Positions 16,869 to 26,549 of a stretch of 64,000 nucleotides of DNA are shown here, one piece after another. How positions within the stretch are numbered: position 1 is the stretch's first letter; each line of letters starts with the position of its first letter. The notes beneath the pieces are model-generated. The model made no database searches. It was not told the origin of the DNA and saw only the letters and a list, made by a program, of their open reading frames with translations. This stretch comes from VXYL01 sp964348085 (lineage in GTDB: Bacteria > Pseudomonadota > Gammaproteobacteria > Pseudomonadales > Azotimanducaceae). The position numbers and the translations under genes were made by a program. The DNA is taken from positions 8,803 through 72,802 of the forward strand of contig CAYGBI010000008.1 in the NCBI GenBank assembly GCA_964348085.1, read 5' to 3'.

Positions 16869-18872
16869 TTGAGCTTCTTAGCGGCGGCTTTCTTCACCGG
16901 CCTCGCGGCGTTGGCGCTCCCTTGGTGGCTGCATCGCGTCCGCGAGCGCGAAGCCGCGCAAGAGACGGTGGCGTCGCTCATGTTGATGCGCGAAGTAGAG
17001 GAGCCGTTGCGCACCCGGCGGAGGATCGCGCGTAGAGTATTGCTGGCGCTTCGGCTCGTGCTCTTGACCGTGATCGTGCTGGCGTTCGCGCAGCCGGTGC
17101 TTGAAACCGCCGCCGAAGACACTAGCGAAGCGCCGATTGGCGCCGCACGTTTGATCGTGGTCGATGGCTCGTTCTCGATGCGCCGCGACGATGTTTGGCA
17201 AGCAGCGCTCGCGACCGCACAGGATCTATCCAACACCGCGCCGGGGCTGGTCCGCATGGCCTTGGCCGCCGATCGCCTAACGCTGATCGACGACCTCGGC
17301 GGCGTCGATGCGGGCTGGTCCAGACTGGACTATTCGGCGCTCCCGAACCAGTTCGACGCGATCATCGGCGCGTTGCCGGAGTGGCCGGGCGGCTGGCGAG
17401 TCCACTTGGTCTCGGACTTCCAAGCAAGCGCGATCCCAGCACGGCTCGCCGCCATGGATGGCGACTGGACGATGGCGCTGCACCCGGTGACGGGCGCAGC
17501 GGACAACCAAGCCGTCGAGTCCGTCCATACCGAAACCGACCGGGTGGAAATCGTCGTCGCCAACCATGCGCAAGCGCCGCGAACCGTGGCGGTCGAACTT
17601 GCCGCCGGGCAACCGTCCCGTATCGAGCTCACGCTGCCGGCGTCCTCGAGGCGGACCGTCGAGTTCCAGCTGCCGCCCCTCGACCGTGGCGCGAGCGCCC
17701 ACCAAGTCGTCATCCACGACAACGACGATGCCTTGCCAGCGGATGATATCCGCCGCTTCGTCCGTCCCGGCGTCGACACCACCACGGTGGCCGTCGTCGC
17801 CGCCGATGGCGACCCGGATGCCCTGCGCTTCCTTACGTCCGCATTGGCGGCCAACGGTATTCGCGCCACCCACACGGCGCCGACCTCCCCGTGGCCACGT
17901 TCGGTGGCCGCTGCGATCATTCTGGACCCTGGCGCGTTGCCGGCGGCTTCGATTCGCCGGGTCGAACGCCATCTCAACCAAGGCGGCGGCGCGTTGTTGA
18001 TCGTCGGCGAGCGCACGGCTCGCCACGGCGTCCTGCCGATCGTCGACAGCGCGTTGACCACCGATGCCTTTTCCGGCGCGCGGCGAGTGGTCGCCGCGGA
18101 CCGCTCACACCCGTTGGCGAGTGCCGACTGGGACAACGTAGTCGTCTCCCGCTCCCTCGACATCGCCGCCGATCCCACCGAGACCGTTCTCTCCTTGGTG
18201 CCAACGGATGCCACCGCCCACGCTTCGCTACGCTCGGCCGCGGCGACAAGGAGCGGGGCACAGCCACTCTTGCTGGCAAGGCGGGTCGGCAAGGGCCGAC
18301 TGCTGATTCTGTTGACCGCACTGGACCGCGACTGGAGCACCTTGGTGCTGCGACCGGCGTTCGTTGGCTTCATCGGCGACGCGGTAGACGCCTTGGCGAG
18401 CAACCGACCACTCACCGCCAACGCCGGCGAGCCGGTGAGCGTACCAGCGACCGCCGTGCAACTGTTCGACGCGAACGGCGAACGCACGCTGGCGATCAGC
18501 GAAACCACCGGCGGCGAGCGCAACCGAGTGCTGCGCGTCGCGCGGCCCGGCACCTACACGGTGCGCACGCCGGGTCGCGAGACCTTGATGGCCGTCAACG
18601 TGGACGCTAGGGAGAGCGATCTCACGCCGGCTTCCGCCGAGCGGCTCGAACGTTGGTGGCCTACCGCCCGACGAGGCGAGCCGGGAAAAGCCAACGGGGT
18701 AGCGCACGCCCCGAGCACGGATGGCGGGTCGGAACGTCAGAACGTGCTGGACCTATCGGCTTGGCTGCTCGCGCTCGCAGCTTTGCTCTTGATTGCGGAG
18801 CCGCTTGCGGCCAATGTGGGAGGGCTCCCGCCCGGCCTCAAACTTGCGTTGCCGGAGAGGATTCGCCGATGA
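16869..18872 (+). CDS. BatA/aerotolerance-type membrane protein with VWA-like domain
   Basis: A 667-aa membrane protein. The N-terminal BatA domain is recognisable: a first helix (about 3-21) ending in LPWWLHR, a basic loop, and a second helix (about 57-78). A VWA-like domain starts at LIVVDGSFSM with a D-G-S-F-S metal motif (109-113), and a C-terminal helix (about 632-648, LSAWLLALAALLLIAEP) precedes the end. The start is a TTG with weak GGGAAAG upstream. Its stop overlaps the next ATG (ATGA). Second large VWA membrane protein of the cluster. Confidence 0.85.
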   Translation: MSFLAAAFFTGLAALALPWWLHRVREREAAQETVASLMLMREVEEPLRTRRRIARRVLLALRLVLLTVIVLAFAQPVLETAAEDTSEAPIGAARLIVVDGSFSMRRDDVWQAALATAQDLSNTAPGLVRMALAADRLTLIDDLGGVDAGWSRLDYSALPNQFDAIIGALPEWPGGWRVHLVSDFQASAIPARLAAMDGDWTMALHPVTGAADNQAVESVHTETDRVEIVVANHAQAPRTVAVELAAGQPSRIELTLPASSRRTVEFQLPPLDRGASAHQVVIHDNDDALPADDIRRFVRPGVDTTTVAVVAADGDPDALRFLTSALAANGIRATHTAPTSPWPRSVAAAIILDPGALPAASIRRVERHLNQGGGALLIVGERTARHGVLPIVDSALTTDAFSGARRVVAADRSHPLASADWDNVVVSRSLDIAADPTETVLSLVPTDATAHASLRSAAATRSGAQPLLLARRVGKGRLLILLTALDRDWSTLVLRPAFVGFIGDAVDALASNRPLTANAGEPVSVPATAVQLFDANGERTLAISETTGGERNRVLRVARPGTYTVRTPGRETLMAVNVDARESDLTPASAERLERWWPTARRGEPGKANGVAHAPSTDGGSERQNVLDLSAWLLALAALLLIAEPLAANVGGLPPGLKLALPERIRR

Positions 18873-21800
18873 CCGACCTCGACATCTACTTGCGGCGTTG
18901 CGGTAGACGCTTGGCTTGGCTCGCGCGTATGCGCATCGTCGCGCTCGGCCTCGCCACGCTGGCCGCACTCAGCCTCGCCGCGACCTTCGCCGTCAGTCAC
19001 TGGGTGCCGACCGAAAGTTGGATCGTCGCCGCGCGGGGAATGCTCTACGCGGTTCTTGCCGGGACGTTGCTGGCCTGTCTGTTCCGTCGCGTGAACATCG
19101 CCGCCGCGGTGCGCCACGCCGAGCGCCGAATCGCGTCGTTCGGCGGCCGCTTGGACGCTTGGCACGACGCGCACCGACGCACGCCGACGCCGGCGCTCTT
19201 GCCGCAACTCGCCAAGGAGGTCTCCCGCTTAGCCGAGCGGCACCCGCCTACGCTTGCCGTTCGCCGCGGATCGTTCGCGCTGCCGATGGCGATGGCGCTG
19301 GTGGCGGCGGGACTTATGGCGTGGTCGTTCACGGTCGCGCCGCTTAGCTGGCGGCTGCCGGCGGAGCGGCTGTGGCTCGGCGAGTTGCTCGGCGACACGC
19401 GCCCGAAGATCGTCGTCCAACCCGGCAACACGGTGACGCCGTCCGGCGTCGACGTACACATTCTCGCCCGAGCCCAAGGCTTCTCCGCCGACACCTTGCG
19501 CATCCACGCCTCATTCGGCGACTCCGGCCAATGGGAAGTCGCGGACATGCTGCCGTTGCCGGGCAGCGACGATCAAGAGTTCGTACTGGTCGCCGTCACC
19601 GATCCGGTCAGCTACTACGTCAGCGCCGGCGAGGTCCGTACCGAGCGCTTTCGCATCGAAGTGGCCGACCTTCCCACGCTCGAAGGCGTGGATGTGACAC
19701 TTGAGTTTCCGCCTTGGACGCACCTCGCCAGCCGTCATCAGAAACACGGCGACGTGGCCGGAGTAGCGGGCACGCAGGTGCGGGTGAAAGTCGCCGCCGA
19801 TCGACCGCTCAAGAACGGCCGATTGATCGTCGACGACCAAGTCATCGCGCTGGACGCCCAAGGCACCGGCGCGTTCACCATCGACGCCGCTGGCGCTTGG
19901 CGCGTCGCGGTTGTGCATCAAGGCGAAACGGTCGCCTTGAGCGAGGATTTTCTAATCGACTTGGTCGACGACCAGCCGCCGGAGGTGACGTTCGCGTTTC
20001 CGGGCCGCGACCGCTCGGCCACCGCCATCGAAGAAGTGGCATTGCGCTTTCGCGCCGAGGACGACTTCGCCGTCGAGGCGCTCACGCTGCACTACGCGGT
20101 GAACGGCGGCGACTGGCGACAGACGCCCGGCGAAGCCCGGCAACCAGTTGCCGGCGACGAGGACGCGCCACGGCAAGCGATCGCCAAGCACCTGTTCGCG
20201 TTCGAGGGTCTTACCACCGACGATGGTCGCGCTTTGCGGCCCGGCGACGTGATGTCGGTCTACGCCGAAGCCGCGGACCACCGGCAAACGACCCGCAGCG
20301 CGTTGTACTTCGTGGATGTGCGCCCGTTCGACAAGCGCTACCGCGAGGCACAGGGCGGTGGCAGCGGGGGTGGCGGCGACGGCGGCTTGGAGTTGTCCGC
20401 ACGACAACGGGATATCGTCGCCGCCACTTGGAACTTGATCCGTGAGCGCGACGCCGGCGACACGACCGACGCCGAGTTGCACGACCAGATGGACGTCGTC
20501 GCCATGCTGCAGGGCACGCTAGTGGACCAAGTCGAGACGCTCTTGGCCCGGGCCGAGGGGCGGCGGCTGTCGGAGAGCGACGAGGTAGAACCGTTCGTCG
20601 CCGAGCTCGGGCTCGCCGCCCCCGCGATGACGCTCGCCGCGGCAAGTTTGACGGACCATGACTTGCAGGCGGCCATCCCGTTCGAGCAGCAAGCCCTCCA
20701 ACACTTGCTGGCGGCCGAAGCAAGCTTGCGGGACATCGACGTCTCGCTAACGCGGAACCTCGGCAGCGGCGACGCCGTGAGCCGGTCGTTGTCCGAATTG
20801 GTGGACTTGGAATTGGACCCCGAACGCAACCGTTACGAGATGCCCCAAGCCCCCAGTTTCGGCCAGCAGAGCGCCGCCAACGACGACGAGTGGCGGCGGC
20901 TCACCGAACTCGCTAGGCGTCAAGAAGAGCTCGCACGTCGTCAGGAGCGCAGTGACCCGCAGTTGCCGGAGTCCCGCTGGCAGCTCGAACAACTGCAACG
21001 CGAACTCGATGCGTTGCGGGAACGGCTGTCCGAGGGGAGCGCCGGCCAACCCGACCCCGGCAGCTATGCTCAAGACCAACCGTCCGGGCGCCAAGCCCCT
21101 GCCGGTGGTCAGGCAACACCAAGCGGAGCGAACGGCGGCACCCGCGCCGACTTGGGCGACTTCCTCACCGACATGGAACGCCTGCGCGATGCCATCGATC
21201 GCTCCTTGGCGGAGAACCAAGCGGAACCAGACCTTCTGCGCGCCGGCGCCGCCGCGCTGCGCGAAGGCGCGGACCGTCTTCGCGCCGCAGACCAAGACAC
21301 CCTCGCCGGCCAAGTGCGCGACGCGGAAGACCGCGCCAAGCGGCTGCTCGCGGACCAGCGGCGCACCGGCGAACGGTTGGCCGACTTGCAGGAGAGGACG
21401 CTTGAAGCCGCGCGCAACGGACGCGACGCCAGCGTCTACGACTTCAGCCTGCAATCCGACGCCGCCATCAAGCGGCGCATGCAGGACGAATTGACCGACA
21501 TCGCCGCAGATCTCGCCGAGCTTCGGCAACCCTTGGCGGAAACCTCGCAAACCGCCGCCCGGCGACTCGAGCGCGCCCTCGCCGAGCTCGCCGACTCCCG
21601 CGTCGGCGAACGGCTGGCCGTCAGCGCGGAGTACTTGGAAGCCGGCCGACCGCTTTTCCTCGTCGGCCAAGAGGGCCAAATCGAAGACGCCCTCGAGCAG
21701 TTCGCCAACCGCCTCGGCGGCGTCGCCGAAGGACTCTTCGCCGCAAACGCCGCGGCCAACAACACCCCCGGCGTCGACGCCGTTCAGGCACTGCGACGCC

Positions 21801-22138
21801 GCCTACGACAAACCGGAGCGGATGGCGACGCTGGCGCGTTGAACGAGATCGCCGAAGCCGCCGAGCGACTCGCCGCCCAAGCACTGGAACCGAGCGATTC
21901 GCCGGCGCTACGCGAACTGCGCGACCAGACCGCCGCCCGCTACCGCGCCCGAGGCGCCGCCGACGCCAACCGCGAACGGCTCTACCAAATGACATTGGCG
22001 CACTTGGATCAAATCGAAGTCGCCCTCGCAAGAGTGGAAGGCGCCGCCATCCGTGCCCAAGAACCCCGCGACGACGGCCACGACTCCGAAGCGGTAGCCA
22101 CCTACTTTCGGCACTTGAGTTGCCAAGAGGAGTGTTGA
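18869..22138 (+). CDS. DUF4175-type large membrane/coiled-coil protein
   Basis: A 1089-aa protein with three N-terminal membrane helices (about 21-42, 52-72 and 137-156), an extracytoplasmic beta-rich stretch (about 180-480) and a long helical C-terminal half rich in Arg, Glu and Gln (from about 500), with coiled-coil segments such as ELARRQEELARRQERSD. This architecture fits the DUF4175 family found next to MoxR/DUF58/BatA genes. The ATG at 18869 overlaps the previous stop. A Gly-rich linker sits near 492-502. Last gene of the cluster; function unknown. Confidence 0.78.
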   Translation: MTDLDIYLRRCGRRLAWLARMRIVALGLATLAALSLAATFAVSHWVPTESWIVAARGMLYAVLAGTLLACLFRRVNIAAAVRHAERRIASFGGRLDAWHDAHRRTPTPALLPQLAKEVSRLAERHPPTLAVRRGSFALPMAMALVAAGLMAWSFTVAPLSWRLPAERLWLGELLGDTRPKIVVQPGNTVTPSGVDVHILARAQGFSADTLRIHASFGDSGQWEVADMLPLPGSDDQEFVLVAVTDPVSYYVSAGEVRTERFRIEVADLPTLEGVDVTLEFPPWTHLASRHQKHGDVAGVAGTQVRVKVAADRPLKNGRLIVDDQVIALDAQGTGAFTIDAAGAWRVAVVHQGETVALSEDFLIDLVDDQPPEVTFAFPGRDRSATAIEEVALRFRAEDDFAVEALTLHYAVNGGDWRQTPGEARQPVAGDEDAPRQAIAKHLFAFEGLTTDDGRALRPGDVMSVYAEAADHRQTTRSALYFVDVRPFDKRYREAQGGGSGGGGDGGLELSARQRDIVAATWNLIRERDAGDTTDAELHDQMDVVAMLQGTLVDQVETLLARAEGRRLSESDEVEPFVAELGLAAPAMTLAAASLTDHDLQAAIPFEQQALQHLLAAEASLRDIDVSLTRNLGSGDAVSRSLSELVDLELDPERNRYEMPQAPSFGQQSAANDDEWRRLTELARRQEELARRQERSDPQLPESRWQLEQLQRELDALRERLSEGSAGQPDPGSYAQDQPSGRQAPAGGQATPSGANGGTRADLGDFLTDMERLRDAIDRSLAENQAEPDLLRAGAAALREGADRLRAADQDTLAGQVRDAEDRAKRLLADQRRTGERLADLQERTLEAARNGRDASVYDFSLQSDAAIKRRMQDELTDIAADLAELRQPLAETSQTAARRLERALAELADSRVGERLAVSAEYLEAGRPLFLVGQEGQIEDALEQFANRLGGVAEGLFAANAAANNTPGVDAVQALRRRLRQTGADGDAGALNEIAEAAERLAAQALEPSDSPALRELRDQTAARYRARGAADANRERLYQMTLAHLDQIEVALARVEGAAIRAQEPRDDGHDSEAVATYFRHLSCQEEC

Positions 22139-22245
22139 GAGGAAGCGGCATTGAACCAAGCGGTAGCCACTTAACGGATTCCAGCCGCTGGCTCGACAAG
22201 GATCGCGACATTGGCCGTGAAACGCCATTCAAGAACGAGTCGACC

Positions 22246-23496
22246 ATGCTTTTACGATACGGCGTCGCCAACTACCGATCGATCTGCGACTACCAAGAAG
22301 TCCTTCTAACGGCATCCAACCAGATCGCCCGCACTGGTCCTACGTTTGCAGTTCCAGTCGTCAGCGAGGCTGTCGTGCCCGTGGTGGTCATCTATGGCGC
22401 CAACGCGTCTGGCAAGTCCAATCTGATTAGCAGCATTGGCGAGATGCGGAAACATGTCGTTCGTTCGCATACCTCGCTCGATGCCGCGGGCGCTATTCCC
22501 CGGCAAGCGTTCGCACTTGATGCCACTAGGGCAGAAGTACCCACGCGCTTCGACTGCACGTTCGTTATAGACGACACGGGCGGTGACGAGCTCCCCGAGA
22601 TGTACGAATACGGGTTTGAGTTCGTCGCTGCGGAGTATCGCAAGGAGTGGTTGCGCCGCACGGTTCGTCGGGCGCGAGTGGCGACGCAGACCCTTTTTGA
22701 GCGCGAGACCTCCCGCGGGAAAGTCACGGTTCGCCCCGGCGCCCGCTTGCGCGGCGAAAACAAAGTGATCGCCGGCCTCACCCGACCGAACAGCCTGTTC
22801 CTCTCGGCTGCCGCGCAAAACAACCACCCGCAGCTCACCAAAGTGCAGCGGACGTTCGCACAGCGTTGGACTTACGTTTCGGACGAACGAGCCCTCCCGG
22901 ACGTGCAAGTTGCCGAACTGCTTACCGACTACCCCCACATGGACCAGTTCATCGATACGATTCGCCAAGCCGACTTGGGGATCGTCGGTACCGACTCCGA
23001 ACACGAAGGAACGCCCGTTGAGGCATTGGAGGACCGGTTACTGCGTCCCAAGAGGTTTCGGCTCAGCCACTCGGGCAAGGACGGCAGCCACACGCTCGAC
23101 TATCACCATGAAAGCAGTGGCACACGCACCCTGACCGTTCTGCTCATACACGCTCTGAGAGCCCTGTCCTCAGGGTCGCTGCTGGTGATTGACGAGTTGG
23201 ACGCGAGCTTGCACCCACACCTGACCAAGGCATTCGTGTCCTTGTTCAAGGGGCGCTCGAATCCACACGGCGCGCAGTTGATCTTCGCCACTCACGACCC
23301 GTCTCTACTGCGGGACCATGGCCTGGAGTTGGATGAAGTCTGGGTCGCTGACAAGGGAGGAGACGGTGCTTCCCGATTCACCCCGTTGACGACGTATCGC
23401 CTCCGTTCTCGCGACGACCTCGAAAAAGCCTACACCCAAGGGCGGGTCGGTGGCGTACCCGTAAGCCCAGAGCTATCCGTAGACTTCGCGGGGTGA
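22246..23496 (+). CDS. AAA family ATPase (AAA_15/AAA_21, SMC/OLD-like)
   Basis: A 416-aa ABC-type ATPase. Walker A GANASGKS is at 51-58, the D-loop/Walker B region LLVIDELDASLHPH has D316 and E317, and the switch histidine is H350 in IFATHDPSLL. The helical insertion between them (about 100-270) replaces an SMC coiled coil. Such ATPases commonly pair with an RloB-type nuclease in defence loci; here nothing coding follows for 147 bases and then the opposite strand begins, so the partner is missing or acts elsewhere. Starting ATG at 22246 has only a weak GAG upstream. No membrane segment. Confidence 0.85.
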   Translation: MLLRYGVANYRSICDYQEVLLTASNQIARTGPTFAVPVVSEAVVPVVVIYGANASGKSNLISSIGEMRKHVVRSHTSLDAAGAIPRQAFALDATRAEVPTRFDCTFVIDDTGGDELPEMYEYGFEFVAAEYRKEWLRRTVRRARVATQTLFERETSRGKVTVRPGARLRGENKVIAGLTRPNSLFLSAAAQNNHPQLTKVQRTFAQRWTYVSDERALPDVQVAELLTDYPHMDQFIDTIRQADLGIVGTDSEHEGTPVEALEDRLLRPKRFRLSHSGKDGSHTLDYHHESSGTRTLTVLLIHALRALSSGSLLVIDELDASLHPHLTKAFVSLFKGRSNPHGAQLIFATHDPSLLRDHGLELDEVWVADKGGDGASRFTPLTTYRLRSRDDLEKAYTQGRVGGVPVSPELSVDFAG

Positions 23497-23643
23497 GGTG
23501 GCTACATCAAGGATAGGCCCACGTCTGTGGAGTTCTTCGCCCACCACCGACGCGGTGTCCTCGCCAGCTCGTCGCTTCGAGCGTCGAAGCCACTAGATAA
23601 GCACCGCACCCTCGCACGGGCTTCACACGGGCCGTCGCCCGCC

Positions 23644-24699
23644 CTAGCGCAGCGACGCGTTAACCCGCTCCAGCGCCTCCGTCCCCGGGCACAGCACCGA
23701 CTCGTCGAGCGCGTTTAGCGGGGTCGTCGGCGTGCCGAGGACGTCGTGGCAGTCGCTGGCGTTCGGGTCCACATAGAGCAGGCCGGTGACCACTTCGCCA
23801 GCCTCCGCTGCGCGTTGCACATGGGTCAGGGCTTGCACCCGGTCGTGGGGGTCGTAGCTTTCTTCGAGTTTGCGCAGGCGGAGGGTGGCGCCGTCGGGCA
23901 TGGCCACATCCTGCACGGTGCCGGGGTCGTAGTCCGCCGTGATCTCCTCACCGGAGACGATGAAGTCCGCGTCCACCAAGTTGCCGGAGTGCCCGCGCAC
24001 ATAGTCGTAGCTCTTGGTGGAGCCGTTGTGATTGTTGAAGGCGACGCAGGGCGAGATGACGTCGATGAAGGCGAAGCCGGTGTGCTTGAGGCCGGCCTGG
24101 ATCAACGGCACGAGCTGGCGCTTGTCGCCGGAGAAGCTACGGGCCACGAAGCTGGCGCCGATTTGCAGCGCCATGGAGACCAAGTCGATGGGTTCGTAGA
24201 GGTTGGGCACACCCTTCTTGCTGGTCGAACCCTTGTCGTTGGTGGCCGAAAACTGGCCCTTGGTGAGACCGTAGGTGCCGTTGTTGTCGACGATATAGAG
24301 CATGTTGATGCGACGGCGGACGATGTGCGCGAACTGCCCGATGCCGATGGAGGCGCTGTCGCCGTCCCCCGAGACGCCCACGCAATAGAGTTCCCGGTTG
24401 GCGAGATTGGCACCCGTCGCGACCGATGGCATGCGGCCATGCACCGAGTTGAAGCCGTGCGAATTGCCTAGGAAATAACTCGGCGTCTTCGACGAGCAAC
24501 CGATGCCGGAGACCTTGGCGAACTTGTGCGGCGGCAGCGAGAGCTCCGCGCATGCCTGCACGACAGCGGCGGATACGGAGTCGTGCCCGCAGCCGGCGCA
24601 CAGCGTGGAAACGGAGCCTTCGTAGTCCCGGCGCGTCAGCCCGAGATCATTGACCGTCAGCAGCGGATGATGGACTTTCGGTTTGGCGACGAATGTCAC
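23644..24699 (-). CDS. 2-oxoacid:ferredoxin oxidoreductase, beta subunit
   Basis: A 351-aa TPP-binding beta subunit. CAGCGHDSV with its cysteines (C34, C37) near the N-terminus and GIGCSS provide Fe-S ligands; the TPP motif GDGDSASIG...NN is present in the order GVSGDGDSASIGIGQFAH then VDNNGTYGLTKGQ. It decarboxylates a 2-oxoacid with CoA and passes electrons to Fe-S clusters. Start overlaps the alpha-subunit stop (ATGA). The closest functional type is the 2-oxoglutarate (Kor) group, but substrate cannot be fixed from sequence. Confidence 0.93.
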   Translation of the reverse strand: MTFVAKPKVHHPLLTVNDLGLTRRDYEGSVSTLCAGCGHDSVSAAVVQACAELSLPPHKFAKVSGIGCSSKTPSYFLGNSHGFNSVHGRMPSVATGANLANRELYCVGVSGDGDSASIGIGQFAHIVRRRINMLYIVDNNGTYGLTKGQFSATNDKGSTSKKGVPNLYEPIDLVSMALQIGASFVARSFSGDKRQLVPLIQAGLKHTGFAFIDVISPCVAFNNHNGSTKSYDYVRGHSGNLVDADFIVSGEEITADYDPGTVQDVAMPDGATLRLRKLEESYDPHDRVQALTHVQRAAEAGEVVTGLLYVDPNASDCHDVLGTPTTPLNALDESVLCPGTEALERVNASLR

Positions 24700-26549
24700 G
24701 AGCGGACCTCCCGCAGGCGCGGCAAGCGATTGGCGTCGTAGTAATCCCGCACCTGCTCTTGAATGGTGTCGGCGGATATGGAGAACCCGCCGTAGTAGAG
24801 CACCGATTCGATGCGCGCGGGATCGATGCCGAGGTCGTTGACCAACAACGTTTTCATTTGCGCGTCACGGTTCTGCTCGGCCAAGAAAACGATGTCGTGG
24901 CGTTCGATGAAGGTGCGCACCTCCTCTGCGAACGGGAAGCTACGGATACGCATGGTGTCGAGATCGACGCCTTCCTCGGCGAGCCGATCCAGCGCTTCTG
25001 GAATGGGCAGCGCCGTGGTGCCGTAGTAGATGATCCCGGCGCGTCGTCCGCGATCGTTGATCTCCGGCTTCGGCACCAGCGAGCGGGCGGTCTCCCACTT
25101 CAGCACCAAGCGATCCATGTTGGCGACGTAGGCGTCCGGGTGCTCCGTGTAAGCGGCGAACTCGTCGCGCGACGTCCCGCGGGTGAAGAACGCGCCCTTG
25201 TCCGGGTGAGCGCCGGGCAAGGTGCGGTAGCCGATGCCGTCCCCGTCCACATCCATGTACCGGCCGAAGGTCTCGATACGCTCCAAATCCTCCGCGTCGA
25301 GCACCTTGCCGCGGTCGTAGCGGCGCCCGTCCTCCCATGTGAACGGAACGGACAGGTTGTCGTTCATGCCGAGTTCCAAATCCGAGAGCACGATGACGGG
25401 CGTTTGCAGCCGATCCGCCAAATCCAATGCGTCCGCGGCGAACTCGAAGCACTCCTTGGGCGTCGAGGGGAACAGCAACGGGTGCCGAGTGTCGCCGTGG
25501 GAAGCGTAAGCCGAGGCCAAAAGGTCGCCCTGTTGCGTGCGCGTCGGCATGCCCGTGGACGGACCCGCACGCTGGATATCCCACAACACGGCGGGGATCT
25601 CCGCGAAATAGGCTAGGCCCAGGAACTCGGTCATCAGCGATACGCCCGGACCGCTGGTGGCGGTGAACGCCCGGGCGCCATTCCAGCCGGCGCCGATGAC
25701 GATGCCCATGGCGGCGAGTTCGTCTTCGGCCTGCACGATGGCGAAGTTGCGCTCGCCGTCCTCGCCAACGCGCAATTGATTGCAGTATTTCTCAAACGCT
25801 TCCGCCAACGACGTGGAAGGCGTGATGGGATACCAAGCGCATACCGTCGCGCCGCCGTAGATCGCGCCGAGCGCGGCTGCGGTATTGCCGTCGACCATGA
25901 TCTTGTCGGCCGCCGCTTCGGAATAGCGCACTTGGATGGGCAGCGGACAATCGAGGTAGTTGAACGCGTAGTTGCGGCCGATTTCCAAGGCGTGGATGTT
26001 GGGGGCGATCAGGTCGTCCTTGCCCCTGTATTGCGCGGAGACCATGCCGGTGATGACCTCGAAATCGATGCTGATCAGCGCCGACAAGGCACCGAGATAG
26101 ACGATGTTCTTGAACAGCGCCCGATGCTTCGGATTGGGAAACTCCGGCAACACCAACTGCGAGATGGGCACGCCGACGTAGTGGATGTCCGCTCGGCGCA
26201 ATCGGGGCGGCAGCTCTTTCGAGTTGTCGTATACGAGATAACCGCCGGGGACGATCGATTCGATATCCTCGGCGAAGGTCTCGGCGTTCATCGCCACCAT
26301 GATGTCCACGCCTTCGCGCCGTCCGGCGTAGCCCTGCTCCGAAACGCGCACTTCGAACCAAGTGGGCAAGCCTTCGATATTGGACGGGAAGATATTGCGC
26401 GTCGCCACCGGAATGCCCATGCGGAACAGCGCCTTGGCGAACATGCCGTTGGCGGACGCCGAACCGGAGCCGTTGACGTTGGCGAAACGGATGACGAAAT
26501 CGTTGTAACTGCGAGTCGCCGCTTCCCGGTCGATGCGTTCCACGGTCAC
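24696..26549 (-). CDS. 2-oxoacid:ferredoxin oxidoreductase, fused gamma-alpha subunit
   Basis: A 617-aa subunit joining the gamma domain (about 1-190; FANVNGSGSASANGMFAKAL) to the alpha pyrimidine-binding domain (from about 205; YPITPSTSLAEAFE, TATSGPGVSLMTEFLGLA). The GTG at 26549 overlaps the stop of the preceding GltD-like gene (GTGA), and its own stop overlaps the beta-subunit ATG, so all three are translationally coupled. The gamma-alpha fusion with a separate beta subunit is the common layout of aerobe-compatible enzymes. Cytosolic. Confidence 0.92.
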   Translation of the reverse strand: MTVERIDREAATRSYNDFVIRFANVNGSGSASANGMFAKALFRMGIPVATRNIFPSNIEGLPTWFEVRVSEQGYAGRREGVDIMVAMNAETFAEDIESIVPGGYLVYDNSKELPPRLRRADIHYVGVPISQLVLPEFPNPKHRALFKNIVYLGALSALISIDFEVITGMVSAQYRGKDDLIAPNIHALEIGRNYAFNYLDCPLPIQVRYSEAAADKIMVDGNTAAALGAIYGGATVCAWYPITPSTSLAEAFEKYCNQLRVGEDGERNFAIVQAEDELAAMGIVIGAGWNGARAFTATSGPGVSLMTEFLGLAYFAEIPAVLWDIQRAGPSTGMPTRTQQGDLLASAYASHGDTRHPLLFPSTPKECFEFAADALDLADRLQTPVIVLSDLELGMNDNLSVPFTWEDGRRYDRGKVLDAEDLERIETFGRYMDVDGDGIGYRTLPGAHPDKGAFFTRGTSRDEFAAYTEHPDAYVANMDRLVLKWETARSLVPKPEINDRGRRAGIIYYGTTALPIPEALDRLAEEGVDLDTMRIRSFPFAEEVRTFIERHDIVFLAEQNRDAQMKTLLVNDLGIDPARIESVLYYGGFSISADTIQEQVRDYYDANRLPRLREVRS

